Assembly: GCA_963848375.1 (NCBI GenBank) | Contig: CAWKDK010000014.1 | Coordinates: 1 to 64,000, forward strand | Reading direction: 5' to 3' | Source: JAJPJE01 sp963848375 | Lineage (GTDB): Bacteria > Acidobacteriota > Terriglobia > Terriglobales > Acidobacteriaceae | DNA length: 64,000 nt | In this document: positions 1-10,780 of the stretch, one piece after another | Numbering within the stretch: position 1 is the first letter of the stretch | Layout: the number at the start of each line of letters is the position of its first letter | The notes under the pieces: model-generated | The model's input: the letters and a program-made list of their open reading frames with translations, nothing else | Database searches by the model: none | What the model was told of the DNA's origin: nothing | Program-made: the position numbers and the translations under genes

Positions 1-27
1 CAGTAGCCAGTAGCCCATCGATCCAGC

Positions 28-846
28 TTAGTAGGTGAGGGTAACGGTAATCGTATCGCTATAGCTGCCCGGCCTGACGTACTGCGCCGCCGGAATACTG
101 CCGTAAACGGTGAGTGCCTGTGCGGCCCCGCTGGCTGTACCGGCAACCGTGTCGGTTCCAACCGTGTTGCCCCAGTTCAAGGTCCGGGTCGTATTTCGAA
201 ACAGACTGTAGTTCAGAGTAGAAGCCGAAGGCCCAGTCATCTTGCGGCTCGTTACAGTTGCCCCGGTTGCCGTTCCTGCATTAAGACCTACGTTATAGGC
301 CGTCGTCTTGGTGCAGGTTGCTGTAATGGTCGAGGTGGCGTTGATCAATGTGCCTGAGTAGTTCCCAAAAGCCAGGTCAGTAGCGGTGACCGTGCATCTT
401 GCCTGGACAGTCGCGGTAATCGTGAAAGATGCGGTAGCCGAAGAAACGGTATCCGTGTATGTGCCGGGAGTCGGGTACTGATTCGCTGCAATTCGGCCAT
501 ACACGGTGATAGTTGCGTTACCGGTTCCAGTTAACCATTGCCTGTGGTGTTACCCCAGTTTTGGGTTCGCGCCGAATCCATAAACAACTGGTAGCCTAAC
601 GTCACGCTGCCGGGACCTGTCATTAAGCGATTGGTTACGGTTGCTCCCGCCCCTAGTCCCTGGTTCAGTCCAAGAGTCCAGCTGCCGCTGCAAGTCGACA
701 CGACCTGTTGCGGTTCCGTCCAGCTGCGTGCTCGAGTACGTTCCGAAAGTCAGAGTGGAAAATGTGACGAGCATGCATTGCCCCACAGCGTTTTGAACTA
801 AGCACGCAAGCAAGAACGGTGTCGCCAGAAGGAATCGTCGCGTCAT
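28..846 (-). CDS. Two-domain SCPU (spore coat U) pilus protein, probable tip subunit, frameshifted
   Basis: Last gene of a Csu-like chaperone-usher pilus operon. The ATG at 846 follows AGAAGG and begins a signal peptide (MTRRFLLATPFLLACLV...). Two SCPU domains follow, each with the family signs: an early Cys, FGxYS, TGP before a serine-rich strand, NWGN, then VYGxIPAAQY..G.Y.DT near the end. The second domain ends in the usual beta-strand TVTLTY, which fits donor-strand subunits. The reading frame breaks twice inside domain 1, near 697 and near 535; restoring one base at each joins a continuous two-domain protein of about 270 residues. The last position after the usher and the double-domain form match CsuE-like tip adhesins. 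Family assignment is firm; the tip role is inferred from order and architecture. Confidence 0.8.
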
Positions 847-979
847 GGCTGCACCTTCTGACAACGCAATGGACCAATAGAAGGAATGTCCCCGGGGATA
901 GGGTAGTAGTCAAATGAGGCCCTGCAGCGTTTCCCGTCGGGGTACTCAACGGGAAGTTGGTTGTGAGGAGCTGAGGTCC

Positions 980-3300
980 TCAAGATATGCCTCGCCGTCG
1001 TAACCAATAGGCGACTACAGTGCCAGTGGCGCGCAACGTGGCTGCACTGCCTTGAGGAACCACTACTCCCCCTTCATCCACCAGCCGGAGCAACGCGGAG
1101 TGGCTGAAACGGATTGGAAACTTGACGATCACGCCTGAACGATCCTGAGGACGCAGCTCGCGTTTGTCTGTCCCCAATGTCGCATCCCCAGGAATATCGG
1201 TTGGCTCAATGCTGATGTTGTTGAGGTCGAAGGCGCGCATATCCGGAACCAGAACACGGCCACTCTTGCCGGTGGTTCCAACGTTCCGATTTTCCTGGTA
1301 GACGTGCACGTTCGTGACCGGCCGCGTATCCACAACTGCAAAGCTGTCGTAGATTTCATTCGACGCGAACACTGCCTTATCCACGAGAGAAATGGCGCTC
1401 TGCGATTCCATGCGCAACGAGGTCAGGCCATTGTCGCGGTCCACGCCCGCCGTGAATAGGCCAACCTGTGATTTGTATTGCCCTTGCGCAAACATGTGTG
1501 TGGAATCGCCGCCGGAGGTATAGAGTTGGTAACCCCAATCCCCAACCTGCGGCGCTGCTTGCTGCACCTGTGCCTGCCAGCTTCCGTCGTTTCCTGCGCT
1601 GGCGCTCGCCGTGCGATATCTGCCGAAGGAGAAGGTCATGCCAACCTGCAGCCCATTGCCGCCCTTACCGGTAAAACCAAAGCTCTTAAACCAGCTGGAG
1701 TAAACCGACACTCGATGGATCTGGATGGAATAGCTGGCCGTGACTACACGAGAGTTCCCTGCCAGCTGCACATCCGTTGGATTCGGGAGAACAGGAGGAT
1801 CCTGCTTGAGCTCCACGTAGGCCAAGCCTAGAGAACCGAAGTGGCTTGTGTTCAAGCCGGTGAAAGCGCTGAGTTGCCTGCGGAGAACCCCGGAGCCATT
1901 CATCGACGCAACGTCCCGATAATCGCGAGTCGCCAAGAGCGCCGAGGTCCCGAGACTGAAAGTCCTCCCAATCCGCTCGGCGCCGGCGGAAAATTGTGCG
2001 CCGGTACGAGCGGAGGCGATGCTGGGCGACGCTGCGAAATTGATCTCGCCGAGATGGCCAATCTGCCATACGCCACCGCCACCCGCCAGGAACTCACCAT
2101 CGGTACCTTCTGCACTGCCCTCAATCGTGAAAGTTCGCGTAAGACCCCGGCGATAGCTCGCCGTGCCGGCCATTTTCCCGTAATCGTTGCTGACCGCGCC
2201 CCAATTCCTTCGTACCAGTCCCAATTCACCAGCATAGGTTTGCAGTCCGGGGGCCAACAATGTGGAGCTGGCATAGAAAGGTTGAGTCACCGTCACCTGT
2301 TGTCCGAGCGCATTGGTGACCGTCATCGAGATGGTGCCTGCGCCGGAGACAACCGGAAGTTGCGGAATTTCGAAACGGGCCGGCGTCGACCCTTTGCGAA
2401 ACCGCCATGCTGCCGTCGGCCAATACGTTGACGGTGGAAGGGACCGCCGCCGCGCCGGCGATCTTAGGCAGAGGAATCGTCACCAGATCGGGGCGCATGC
2501 TGAAGTCTGAGCGGAGCTGTACACCCTCAAGGTGAACCGAACGCGTCCATGAGAGATTACTGGTGATGAAATCGCCCAAACTGTAGCGTCGCAGCGAATT
2601 GACATCCGCCAATGTGTAAGCTGTGTCGAGGCGTACGGCGTTGTTTCCGCCGAAGCGGCCGGGAGTAGTACCGGCATAAGCCAACCAGTCCGAACTCACA
2701 ATGCCAAAACGGGAGAAAGCTCTCAGGTCAAAAGATCCGCTGGCGCCAGCCTCGCCTCGGGCATAGCTACCGACGATGTCATGGTTCAGCGTAATGCCAG
2801 TTCCGCTTTCGATGACACGCCGGTTTCCCTCCAGGTTTGACCCCATCGGCAATAACAATGTGGGAAGCAGGGCGTTGTTGGTGGCTGTGATCTTCAGCAA
2901 TTGATTCTCTGCATCGAGAGTCCAGGAGACACCTGGCAAATCGGACAAAAGGATTAATGCATCGGTTTGCGATGCACGTGAGAGCGGAACCTGCAGGCCA
3001 ATGTCGTGCAATTCGCTGGGCCGCGCCATCAACTTGTTCCGGCGCAAGACAAACTCGCCCACCTTGCCGGTTGAGCGGCCGTTGATCTGGACTTCCAGAA
3101 ACAAGCGTGTATCGCTGCTTGAAGCTGCAGGTGCTGCGGGTGCCGCTGGCGCTGCTGCCGCCGCTGGGCCGCCGGGTTGGGAAGCGCGTTAAGAGCAGCC
3201 TCGGTCGTCACTCCCTTTTCAGTATCTTTCGCTGCGTCCGATGCGAGGGCGAAGTGCGACAGAATCGTAATTAGAAGAAAAAAAATGATATGGGACGGAC
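980..3300 (-). CDS. Fimbrial outer-membrane usher (FimD/PapC/CsuD type), frameshifted
   Basis: Outer-membrane usher that would secrete and assemble SCPU subunits. Readable parts include the N-terminal substrate-binding region (FLEVQINGRSTGKVGEF, about 2890-3100), the barrel (SYARGEAGASGSFDLRAFSRFG, 'RYSLGDF' near 2570) and the plug-like stretch after 'VNVLADG'. It then continues with VTNALGQQVTVTQPFYAS (2260-2326) to a C-terminal beta domain ending YWLRRRGIS. The frame breaks near 2380 and near 3110. The N-terminal signal sequence (IIFFLLITILSHFALAS) lies about 3230-3290, next to a run of eight T; no convincing start codon is visible, so the 3300 boundary is approximate and it abuts or overlaps the chaperone. 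The repaired length, about 770 residues, suits archaic ushers. An Ala/Pro/Gly-rich linker follows the signal peptide. Confidence 0.82.
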
Positions 3301-3333
3301 AGGGCCTGGTGGCTCTCGCTCTGGCGGACGAAT

Positions 3334-4075
3334 TCAGCGCACTGCGACAAAGGATACCTGCCGGTCGATCGTTCCGGCGTTCATGTGAGCCTTCAGCCGC
3401 AAGGAATCGAACTGGAAGGGCTCTGAATCCGGTACGATGATGCGCCAACGCCGAGTAGCGCCCGGAAGGATGTAAGACAATGTGAGAGCATCCAACTTGA
3501 GCTTCCGGTCGTCGTTCATCGTAAGCTCCATATCACGCAGCGCCTCGTGTAGAGTGCCGCCATTGGTTGCGACGAGATAGAATTGCCCGGCATCACGATC
3601 AATGTGAAAATTCACGTCCGCATTACAGCGGTTTGGGGGCATCGCAAAAATCGGTATCGACAACCGTAAGACGAGATGCACAATCCCTGGCTCCTCCGGC
3701 GGAGGAATCTGGTCAATCAAAATGCGATAGGTTGCCTCTTGCCGCTTCGCCGAGCGCCGCAAAATAATGCGCACGACCTGCGAGGCTCCTGGAGGAATCC
3801 TCGCGAGTCGGCGGACTCAACAGCACTTCGTCCGTATCCACAAGCTGATCGCTGCCATCGTTCTCGTTCCAGGCATAAGCGCGGATCTGAACCGCAGTCT
3901 CACTCTGTCCTGAGTTGGTCACCGCCAGACTCGTGGCGTTCTGCCCGGGAGCGAGAAAAACGTTCACCGGTAGAACCGTTAGTGCCTGCGCTTTGGCGGC
4001 CGGGACCAAGACAAGGCTGAAGGCAGTGAGTACGCACATCGCCGCCTTCAGCCGAAATGTATTGGCCAAAATCAT
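3334..4075 (-). CDS. Periplasmic pilus chaperone (PapD/CsuC family), frameshifted
   Basis: Folding chaperone that carries SCPU subunits to the usher. The ATG at 4075 begins a signal peptide (LTAFSLVLVPAAKAQA). Domain 1 shows the PapD pattern VNVFLAPGQNATSLAVTNSG, then a strand with AVQIRAYAWNE. After a frame break near 3800 comes the conserved 'PPGASQVVRIILRR' region, where the Arg that anchors the subunit carboxylate is expected, then TYRILIDQIPPPE. Domain 2 carries a long beta-rich stretch ending RQVSFVAVR. The gene lies between a subunit and the usher, the normal archaic chaperone-usher order. Repaired length is about 246 residues, typical for the family. Confidence 0.82.
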
Positions 4076-4115
4076 TGGATTTCACGTCCATCGACGAACC
4101 GTCAAACCTATTCTG

Positions 4116-4611
4116 CTAATAGCTGACAGTTACGGTAATCGTATCGGCGTAGGCGCCTGGCGTCGCATACTGCGCTGCAGGGATGCGGCCATACACATTG
4201 AGCGTCTGTGAAGAACCATTGCCTGTGCCGGAAACCCAACTGCCAGCCGTGTTGCCCCAGTTTGTAGTGCGACCGGCGTCGCTGAACAACGAATAGGACA
4301 GCGGAGCCGACTGCAGGTCCAGTCATCCGGCGAGTGGTCACTGTTGCCCCAGCGAACGTACCGGCATCAAAGCCAACGGTGTACGGCGTCGTGTTGGTGC
4401 AAGTGACACCAACCGTCGTCGTCCCATCGAGCTGGACGCCTGAGTAGGTGCCGAATGCCAGAGTGTTCGCGCTAACCAGGCAAGTAGCCTGTACCGTGGC
4501 GGTTACGCTGAAGGTGGTTTGAATTTGCCCCGCAAATGCTGAAGCCGGAACCAGGACTAGCGCCAATACTGCGGCAAAGAGTGTCAACAGAACTGTCTTG
4601 CAAGACTTCAT
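4116..4611 (-). CDS. SCPU-domain pilus subunit, frameshifted
   Basis: Small secreted pilin-like subunit. A strong AAGGAG ribosome-binding site lies before the ATG at 4611, then a signal peptide (MKSCKTVLLTLFAAVLALVL...ASAFA). The SCPU core is clear: QTTFSVTATVQATC, LAFGTYSG, VTCTNTTPYTVGFDAG, TRRMTGP. The frame breaks near 4310; the continued frame reads YSLFSDAGRTTNWGNT, then VYGRIPAAQYATPG and TITVTVSY with TAG at 4116. Repaired length is about 165 residues, normal for a single-domain subunit. It is probably the main shaft subunit because it is single-domain and sits just before the chaperone. Confidence 0.8.
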
Positions 4612-4862
4612 CGAGATCGCTCCTTTAAGAAAAATCTAATCAGGACGAACTGGATGGTAAGGGTCTTGTTATGTACCCACAACGTGCCTTCGGTAATGCA
4701 TCTTGAACGTAATTAGTATTGACACGAAATCTTTTCGCGCGTTTGGTCGAGTATTTCCGCGCTGAAAACGGCGAAGAAGCCTGAAAACAGGCGTCTGTAG
4801 CCAAGAATCGCAGGAGTAGCGAAAGACCTGAGGCTCTCTGCGAATGAGAAAACTCGTTTCCC

Positions 4863-5250
4863 TTAATAGGAAATAGTCACAAAAACCGTACCTGGATGAA
4901 TACTGGGCGGGAGAGATTCGTCATCCGCAGCACGCGTGTCAAAGTTGCGTGCGTGGTACCTCCCCGTCGCATTTCGCATCCAGCTTCGGAGTGGCTGCGA
5001 CCGATTCAGACACGGCTGTAGCGCGGATATCAATATTGTGAGGCGTCGGAACAGTGCAGTCGATGGCAATGTTTGGTGCGGTGTTCGAAATGGCATTTGC
5101 GCGTGGGCTCGACGTAGCAGGCGAGGGAGACGAAGCCTTGCAACTCGACACAACCGTGACGGAAACACCAAACGAAGTACTAACCGTCGCAGCCAGTACA
5201 GATGTCGACGCCAGCATGCCGAGACCAAGTACAACGATTGAGTGTCTCAT
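4863..5250 (-). CDS. Short SCPU-like pilus subunit, first gene of the operon, frameshifted
   Basis: The ATG at 5250 follows GAGGG at a short distance and begins a signal peptide (MRHSIVVLGLGMLASTSVLAA). The mature start TVSTSFGVSVTVVSSC and the later 'IDCTVPTPHNIDIRA' resemble the Cys-bearing start and middle of SCPU proteins. The frame breaks near 4965; the continued frame ends PSIHPGTVFVTISY, a good SCPU C-terminal strand. Repaired length is about 129 residues, shorter than usual, so part of the domain may be lost. Being first, it probably marks the operon promoter side. The small-subunit role is an inference from context. Confidence 0.6.
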
Positions 5251-5650
5251 GCGTCCCTCTGCTTCATCGGCAATTCACTGCGAAACTTGAGAAGAAGGTT
5301 TCCTGGGCTCCCCATGTGCGGGTGGTATTTTGGAAGCAAGTGCGCCCCGGTCGGGTTGCGCTCATTCGTCCGCTGAGTCAGGGCCGGAGGAAGGAGGAAG
5401 ACAGCCGTTCTGCTCGGCGCCCCGTCGCGGATGATCGGGAATTCTGGCTTCGCAAGACTTAAGGGACCCGTGAGCAGGTAGGACTGTTCCGCTAAGATGA
5501 TCGCAAGCGGTTCAGTCAGAGAGCTTTTCGCTTAGGGTTAGCGGCGCACTACATACGAGTCAGCAGCGCGCATAGCGAGCCTCTTCGCCGAGGCCCCACC
5601 CTACGCTCGGGGATTGCTCAAGGATGGGCGCCCAATCGATCGATCCGAGT
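5251..5650. other. Intergenic region upstream of the pilus operon
   Basis: This 400-base gap would hold the pilus promoter on the minus strand. I looked for a cyclic-di-GMP aptamer and other known riboswitch cores and saw none. No coding or repeat signal was recognised. Confidence 0.4.
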
Positions 5651-8581
5651 TTAGAACGAGAACAACGCCTGCAGATCGAAGCGGCGCACCGCGTTCTGCG
5701 AAGAAAATGGGCCTCCGGCAAGTCCGTTTGCCTGACCAAAAAGTGGCGAGTCCAGGTTGCCGACCGGTGTTGCGAGATTCGCGCGATTGAATAAGTTTCG
5801 CGCAGACACACTGAACGTAAGGCTGTAGCGCTGATTGCTGGGTGCGCCGCCCATTCCTCCACCCGGACCACCCCCTCCGCTGAGTCCACGGAAACCACCG
5901 GTTCCGCCGCGGCTGTTGCCGCCGCCTCCGCCCCCAGGACCGCCAAAGCCTCCGCCATTATTAGAGGCGCGCTCCAGCTTCTTACCGAAGCCAAACGTCC
6001 TGCTGACGCGAAGATTGAAAGTCGCGAGCGCGGTTCCCGCCCCCAGATAGGGCGCTGTCGGCGTGTACCCGACCACAGGTTGACTGTTGAAGACTCCCCA
6101 TGGCGTGCTGACCACATTGGCGCCCGAACCCTGCGTCGCATAGGAAGGGCGATCATTGAAGATGGAATCGCCGTTCAAGTCTTGCCCAACCGTGATATTG
6201 AACGGGCGTCCAGAGGCGACGACAACAAATGGGTTCAGGCGAAACGCATAAGGCAACGAGACCGTACCACCGAGAAAAAGCCGGTGCCGAATATCGTAGG
6301 CAGCGCGGCCGTAATCGAGCGACAAGTCATAAGAATTCGAAGCAAAGCTGTCGATACCGTTGGTATTCGCGTTCGCGTAACTGAGCGTGTAGTTGCCGAA
6401 GAGCGAGAACATTTTGCCGATGCGCAGGTTCGTGTTGGTGATCACCTGGTTCTGCTTGAAGATGCCCTCGGACGTGTATTGATAAATATTGCCTGCATTC
6501 GGATCAGGGCGAATACCGGGCTGGTTCGTGGGATCATTGGGGTCGTAGGTGCCCGGCAACGGCGCGTTGGCATTGATGGTGACGAACTGATGTACGCCGC
6601 GAGAATTCAGGTAGGTAACGGCCAGAGTTCCTACGCGTCCGAGTTGCCGCTCTAGGCCGATGGCGGTCTGCATGACGTAAGGCGCGCGAACATTCGGCGC
6701 AAGCTGATAAATAGTCGGTTGAAGCTGGGCGCTCGATAGGGAAGAGATTGCAGTGGCGGCTGGGATATTGGGGTAAAAGTCTGGCTGATTCACAATGTAC
6801 TGCGTTTGCGTAATACCGTTCTGCAACGCCAGGTTGCTCATTTCGTCGATTTCCAGGCGTTCGTAGAAGATGCCGTATCCAGCACGCAAAATGGTCTTCG
6901 GCGTTGAACCTTTCCGCCCCAGTCCCCAGGCGAGGCCGACACGCGGCGCAAAATTCGCCGGAGAGTGCAGTTCATTCTGCGTCTCAAAACGAACACCGTA
7001 GTCCAGGCTCAAGTTTGGACGAACTCGCCAGCCGTCCTCCGCATAGAGTCCCACGTCTGCGTAGTTAGCCGTGGCCGAAGGCGTACCCGTGGTGACGGAG
7101 AACTGGCTGGCTCCGCCGCCGGCGAGCCGAATCTGGGCAGGGGTCGATCCCGCTGCGAGCCCTTGCTCGGTGATCTGGTACGCGCTCAGCGACGCAAACG
7201 TCCACTCGCCGTTAAAGCCGCCGGTTGTGCTGTTGCCGTCAGTCTCAACGCGCAGGCGTCCACCGAACTTCATCAGATGTTTGCCGTGCACAATCGACGT
7301 GTAGTTCTGCACTTCGTAATGGTTCTGATTATCACTTCCGTACTGATATTGATTTCCGCCGCTGACGAAAGCTTGCTGCACGTTCAGCGTCGGATCGGTA
7401 CTGAATGGCGTCTTCTGATCCTCATCCCGCAGATACTCGAATCGTGTCTCGTTGACCACGTTCGTGCTCAACACCTGCGTGTCGCTGATCTGAACGGAGT
7501 GGTGCGTGGTGACGTCGTCATAGGCCTGGGAAGCTAGCGCGAATTGCCCGACGCCCTCATTCTTCTGGTTCCAGTTGGTGTACTGATAGCGCGCAGTCAA
7601 GGTGTTATTGGGCGTGAGCTGGTAATCGATGCGCGGGCTGATATTGGTGCGCGTCGTCGGATTGGAAACCGTATCGCTGAAGGGAACCGGGCTCAAGTTG
7701 TTGTCGAGAGTGAAGGCGTTCACGATGCCTTCGTCGGCGATGTTGCGCCGGTCCGCGTTCACGAAGAATGATGCCTTCTTGCTGAGCGGTCCGCCGAAGT
7801 TTGCGCTGTATTGCTGCGACGAATAACTCGGAAAGGTGGTGGCGAAAGGATTACCCGTGTTGAAGGCCGAGTCGTTCCCCATCACATAGAACTGGCCGTG
7901 GTACTGATCGGTGCCCGGCTTGGTATAGACTTCGATTCGCCCGTACCCCAACTTGTCGTACTGCGCCGAAAACGGGTTCTGGTTAATGCGAATTTCGCGT
8001 ATCGAAGACTTCGGAGGCAGCTGGCCTCCGGTGAAGCCGTCAATGTAGATTTCGCCGCCGTTTGGACCAGCGGAGGGTCCAGCGAGCGCAGTGAGATCGT
8101 CTTGCAACTGATCGGGATCGTCGGACAGCGCGTCGAGATCCTTGCCGCGAATAATGGTCGAGCTGGCATTGTTTTCCGCCGTTACATCGACATTGGTCCC
8201 CTGTTCCTGGACCTGCACTTGCTGCTTCTGTACCAAAATCTCCAGCGGAATATTCAGTAAGTGGTTTTCCGACGCACTCAGCGTCACTTGCTGCTGGAAT
8301 GTCGAAAAGCCATCGGCTACCGCCGTGATCGTGTAACTTCCGGGTATCAATCCTTGCAGCTGATATTCGCCTTTGCTGTTGGTGTCGGCGGTGATCGTCT
8401 GGCCGTCGGAGGTCATCACCGAAACTGTCGCCTTCGTCACTACGGCGCCAGAAGGATCCGTAACCTGACCGTGCAGGGAGCCATGTGCAGTTTGCGCGAA
8501 ACTGAAACTTGCCGAAACAAGCAACAGAATGATGGCAGTAATCAGTGTCCGACCGCGTTTCGCGCATCGAAAGAAATCCAT
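5651..8581 (-). CDS. Outer-membrane TonB-receptor-like protein with carboxypeptidase-regulatory domain (Oar-like)
   Basis: Large outer-membrane beta-barrel of about 976 residues. I chose the ATG at 8581 (MDFFRCAKRG...) because CAGGAG stands just before it and a signal peptide ending SFSFAQ follows at once. Residues about 35-115 form a CarboxypepD_reg-like beta-sandwich (GSLHGQVTDPSGAVV, GSYTITAVADGF). A plug-like region follows (GGEIYIDGFTGG, then IREIRINQNPFSAQYDKLG and GRIEVYTKPGTD), then a long barrel ending in Phe (DLQALFSF), the usual C-terminal signature. A Gly-rich insert lies about 65-110 residues before the end. Such proteins are abundant in Acidobacteriota and are usually thought to take up polymers; no substrate can be read here. 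A DUF5666 gene lies 32 bases upstream. Confidence 0.88.
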   Translation of the reverse strand: MDFFRCAKRGRTLITAIILLLVSASFSFAQTAHGSLHGQVTDPSGAVVTKATVSVMTSDGQTITADTNSKGEYQLQGLIPGSYTITAVADGFSTFQQQVTLSASENHLLNIPLEILVQKQQVQVQEQGTNVDVTAENNASSTIIRGKDLDALSDDPDQLQDDLTALAGPSAGPNGGEIYIDGFTGGQLPPKSSIREIRINQNPFSAQYDKLGYGRIEVYTKPGTDQYHGQFYVMGNDSAFNTGNPFATTFPSYSSQQYSANFGGPLSKKASFFVNADRRNIADEGIVNAFTLDNNLSPVPFSDTVSNPTTRTNISPRIDYQLTPNNTLTARYQYTNWNQKNEGVGQFALASQAYDDVTTHHSVQISDTQVLSTNVVNETRFEYLRDEDQKTPFSTDPTLNVQQAFVSGGNQYQYGSDNQNHYEVQNYTSIVHGKHLMKFGGRLRVETDGNSTTGGFNGEWTFASLSAYQITEQGLAAGSTPAQIRLAGGGASQFSVTTGTPSATANYADVGLYAEDGWRVRPNLSLDYGVRFETQNELHSPANFAPRVGLAWGLGRKGSTPKTILRAGYGIFYERLEIDEMSNLALQNGITQTQYIVNQPDFYPNIPAATAISSLSSAQLQPTIYQLAPNVRAPYVMQTAIGLERQLGRVGTLAVTYLNSRGVHQFVTINANAPLPGTYDPNDPTNQPGIRPDPNAGNIYQYTSEGIFKQNQVITNTNLRIGKMFSLFGNYTLSYANANTNGIDSFASNSYDLSLDYGRAAYDIRHRLFLGGTVSLPYAFRLNPFVVVASGRPFNITVGQDLNGDSIFNDRPSYATQGSGANVVSTPWGVFNSQPVVGYTPTAPYLGAGTALATFNLRVSRTFGFGKKLERASNNGGGFGGPGGGGGGNSRGGTGGFRGLSGGGGPGGGMGGAPSNQRYSLTFSVSARNLFNRANLATPVGNLDSPLFGQANGLAGGPFSSQNAVRRFDLQALFSF

Positions 8582-8613
8582 TGTGTCTCCTGTACCACGA
8601 CTGCTGCTAAAAA

Positions 8614-9819
8614 TCACTGTGCCGCATTATCCGCACCGCCGCCTGAATCCAGGCTCCACGCGGAAAGCGTCATGCCCCTGGCCGCGTCCGGGGAGGCGGT
8701 CAAGATGGGTTCGACTCCGCTAAGCAATGTAATTGCGGTTGGTGGTGCATCGCCTGTTCCTTCGGTGGACACGATCATTACGGCGTCGCCCTTTTTCAGT
8801 TCCGCAAGACTCACAGTCGGCGTGCGGCCCAGCATGCGCTGGAGGTCCGGTGCTCCGCCATTTCCATTGCCGCCGGCCGCGCCGCCTCCATTCCAACCGT
8901 GTGATGGAGCGGCGCCCGCGGCTGCCGCAGGCGGCTGTGCGGCTCCACCGGCCCCCGGCGCACTCTGCGGCGAGATGCCTTTCAGTCGCATTGCGATACG
9001 CTGCGCTATCATAGCGGGCAACTGGTGCATTTGCGAATCGGTAGTCACTTTTATCGTGATCGCTTTCTTCGTCGTCAGGTCCATCACCGTCAGCGTCTGT
9101 TCGCCGGCATTCACTGCCTGCACGGTTCCAGCTATGTTCTTGAACGAGCCCGAAACAATCTCTTGCGCAGCGATTTCCGTGCCGTCCGCATTCTTGGTAC
9201 CACGCGCCCGAACCTGATCGCCGGGCTTAATTTCCGCCAGAGTGCTCTTCTTTGCCTCGTCAAATTTCACAGAGGTCGGCGCGTATCGCCGGACGACGGT
9301 GTCCTTCGAGGCACGAATCAGCACCGATTTGCTGGTCGGGCCGGAGCCCACCGTGATCGTGACCGTTCCCGTAGACACATCGACATCCTTCACCAGGCCG
9401 CCGACGCTGTTCTTTTGCCAATCCTCGCGCTGCTGCTGCTGTTTTTGCGAGATCGACGTCTGTTTCATCACGATGAGCAGGGAAGCATCGAGCCTCTTGC
9501 CATCATCGGAGAGCTTGCCGCGGGCCAAAACTCGATCGCCTGTCTGGAAATCCTGCAACTGAACGGGCTGGGCCGCCTTGAGATCCTTCTGTCCAGGCTC
9601 CAATTGCAAAAGCCGTGCTGAATCCGCCACCGACACCGTGATCTCGCCGCCAGCGTCGCTGGTGATGACGAGCGAGTTTCCGGCGATCGCTTTCACCGTT
9701 CCGACTGCTTTGCCGGCCGGCGCTGTTTGCGCGAACAGCGCGAGCGGCAGAATCGCCAGGGGCAGAATAAAGACTCCGAGCAGCAGACGAAGGCCTGCAG
9801 TCCTGGCGTTAGTTCTCAT
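8614..9819 (-). CDS. Secreted DUF5666 repeat protein
   Basis: About 401 residues. The ATG at 9819 follows AGGTGCTG; a TTG five codons upstream is less likely. A signal peptide (LLLGVFILPLAILPLALFAQ) leads to three OB-like DUF5666 units, each of the type 'GTV..I.GNSLVIT...GDRVLARGK': about residues 35-115, 140-220 and 225-285. A Pro/Ala/Gly-rich linker and a fourth short unit (KKGDAVMIVSTEG) follow. The domain's function is unknown; it is common in secreted acidobacterial proteins. The stop lies 32 bases before the receptor-like gene, so the two are probably cotranscribed. Confidence 0.75.
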   Translation of the reverse strand: MRTNARTAGLRLLLGVFILPLAILPLALFAQTAPAGKAVGTVKAIAGNSLVITSDAGGEITVSVADSARLLQLEPGQKDLKAAQPVQLQDFQTGDRVLARGKLSDDGKRLDASLLIVMKQTSISQKQQQQREDWQKNSVGGLVKDVDVSTGTVTITVGSGPTSKSVLIRASKDTVVRRYAPTSVKFDEAKKSTLAEIKPGDQVRARGTKNADGTEIAAQEIVSGSFKNIAGTVQAVNAGEQTLTVMDLTTKKAITIKVTTDSQMHQLPAMIAQRIAMRLKGISPQSAPGAGGAAQPPAAAAGAAPSHGWNGGGAAGGNGNGGAPDLQRMLGRTPTVSLAELKKGDAVMIVSTEGTGDAPPTAITLLSGVEPILTASPDAARGMTLSAWSLDSGGGADNAAQ

Positions 9820-10032
9820 GTCACAGCACCTCAAATTGGGTTTCGCTCCGCGTGCCTCTCCCTCACAAACAGCGCAGCCCTGGGGAAATTGGCCCGGTCA
9901 CGCTTGCAGAAGATAGCAGGAGAAACTCTCTTTGTAATTGTATGTTCTTGGACGGATTCGGGTGCTGTGAGGGAAGACACTACTCGCGCAGATTTACAAA
10001 TTTTTACAAAGAGAATAGAGGATGGGGAGAGA

Positions 10033-10780
10033 CTACCGTGCGGGCTCGGCGGCGTTCGAAGACTCGGCCATTTCTACCGTCTTCACTCCAAGTGCCCGGC
10101 CGATCATGGTGTATTTGCCGACAATGCGAATGTCGGCTACGGCCTGGCTCGTGGTTTGCAGCCACATTCCCCCGATGGAGCCAAAAGTCAAAGTCAGATC
10201 AACGTCGCGCACCCACCACGACGGCGACTTCGCTTCTTGGCCAACAATCTTGTGGATCAGGTAGCTCTGCGCATCGACCCACGCTTTACCGTCAATTAAG
10301 CCCGAATCCTTGCGAAGAGGATGCAGGCCGAGAACATAGGTCTCGTGCCCGTCCAAGGATTCGGTTCCGAGGAAGGTGAAATCGTAGTTGTCGCGGGAAA
10401 TCGCCGTAGGAGGATGCGGATGGCTGCACTTCGACCATCCATTGGCCTCACTGTCCAACAATTTGCTCACAACTTTCGATCCGCGCTCGCTGCCCTTGCT
10501 TTCCAGTATCTGGTAGCCGTTGTTGCCATGAGGGTCATAGACCAGTTCGGCCTTCACCTCAGCCATGGGTGTCGTGTTTCGTTCACGAAACATCTGGTAC
10601 TGGCGCAAGAGCCTGTATGAAGACCAGCGCAATCGGTTCTGATCGGCTGCTTCACGCAAATGGGTGACGATCGTATCTAGCGAAGGAGTGCTGCTGGCAG
10701 GATACGGGTTTGGATTGCGCGCTGCTTACACTGGTTAGAGCGACCCCAAGCAAAGAAAACGACAGCTGCGGATATGGTCC
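10033..10780 (-). CDS. LolA/RseB-like periplasmic protein, broken N-terminus
   Basis: The clear part (10033-10720) reads DTIVTHLREAADQNRLRWSSYRLLRQYQMF, then FTFLGTESLDGHETYVLGLHP and GKAWVDAQSYLIHKIVG, then WWVRDVDLTLTFG. This is the half-barrel pattern of outer-membrane-lipoprotein-carrier and MucB/RseB-like proteins, with the 'G.aWvD...l.ki' strand pair. A signal-peptide-like stretch (LSFSLLGVALTSVSSAQ, 10716-10780) is in another frame with no start codon in reach, so a frameshift near 10720-10730 is likely. Function beyond the fold is unknown; it may bind lipid or lipoprotein. Confidence 0.55.

Noticed and set aside
5251..5650. Cyclic-di-GMP riboswitch before the pilus operon
   Set aside because: No GEMM-type core was found on the minus strand.
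5835..6050. Pro-rich frame on the + strand
   Set aside because: It is the complement of the Gly-rich segment of the receptor-like protein.
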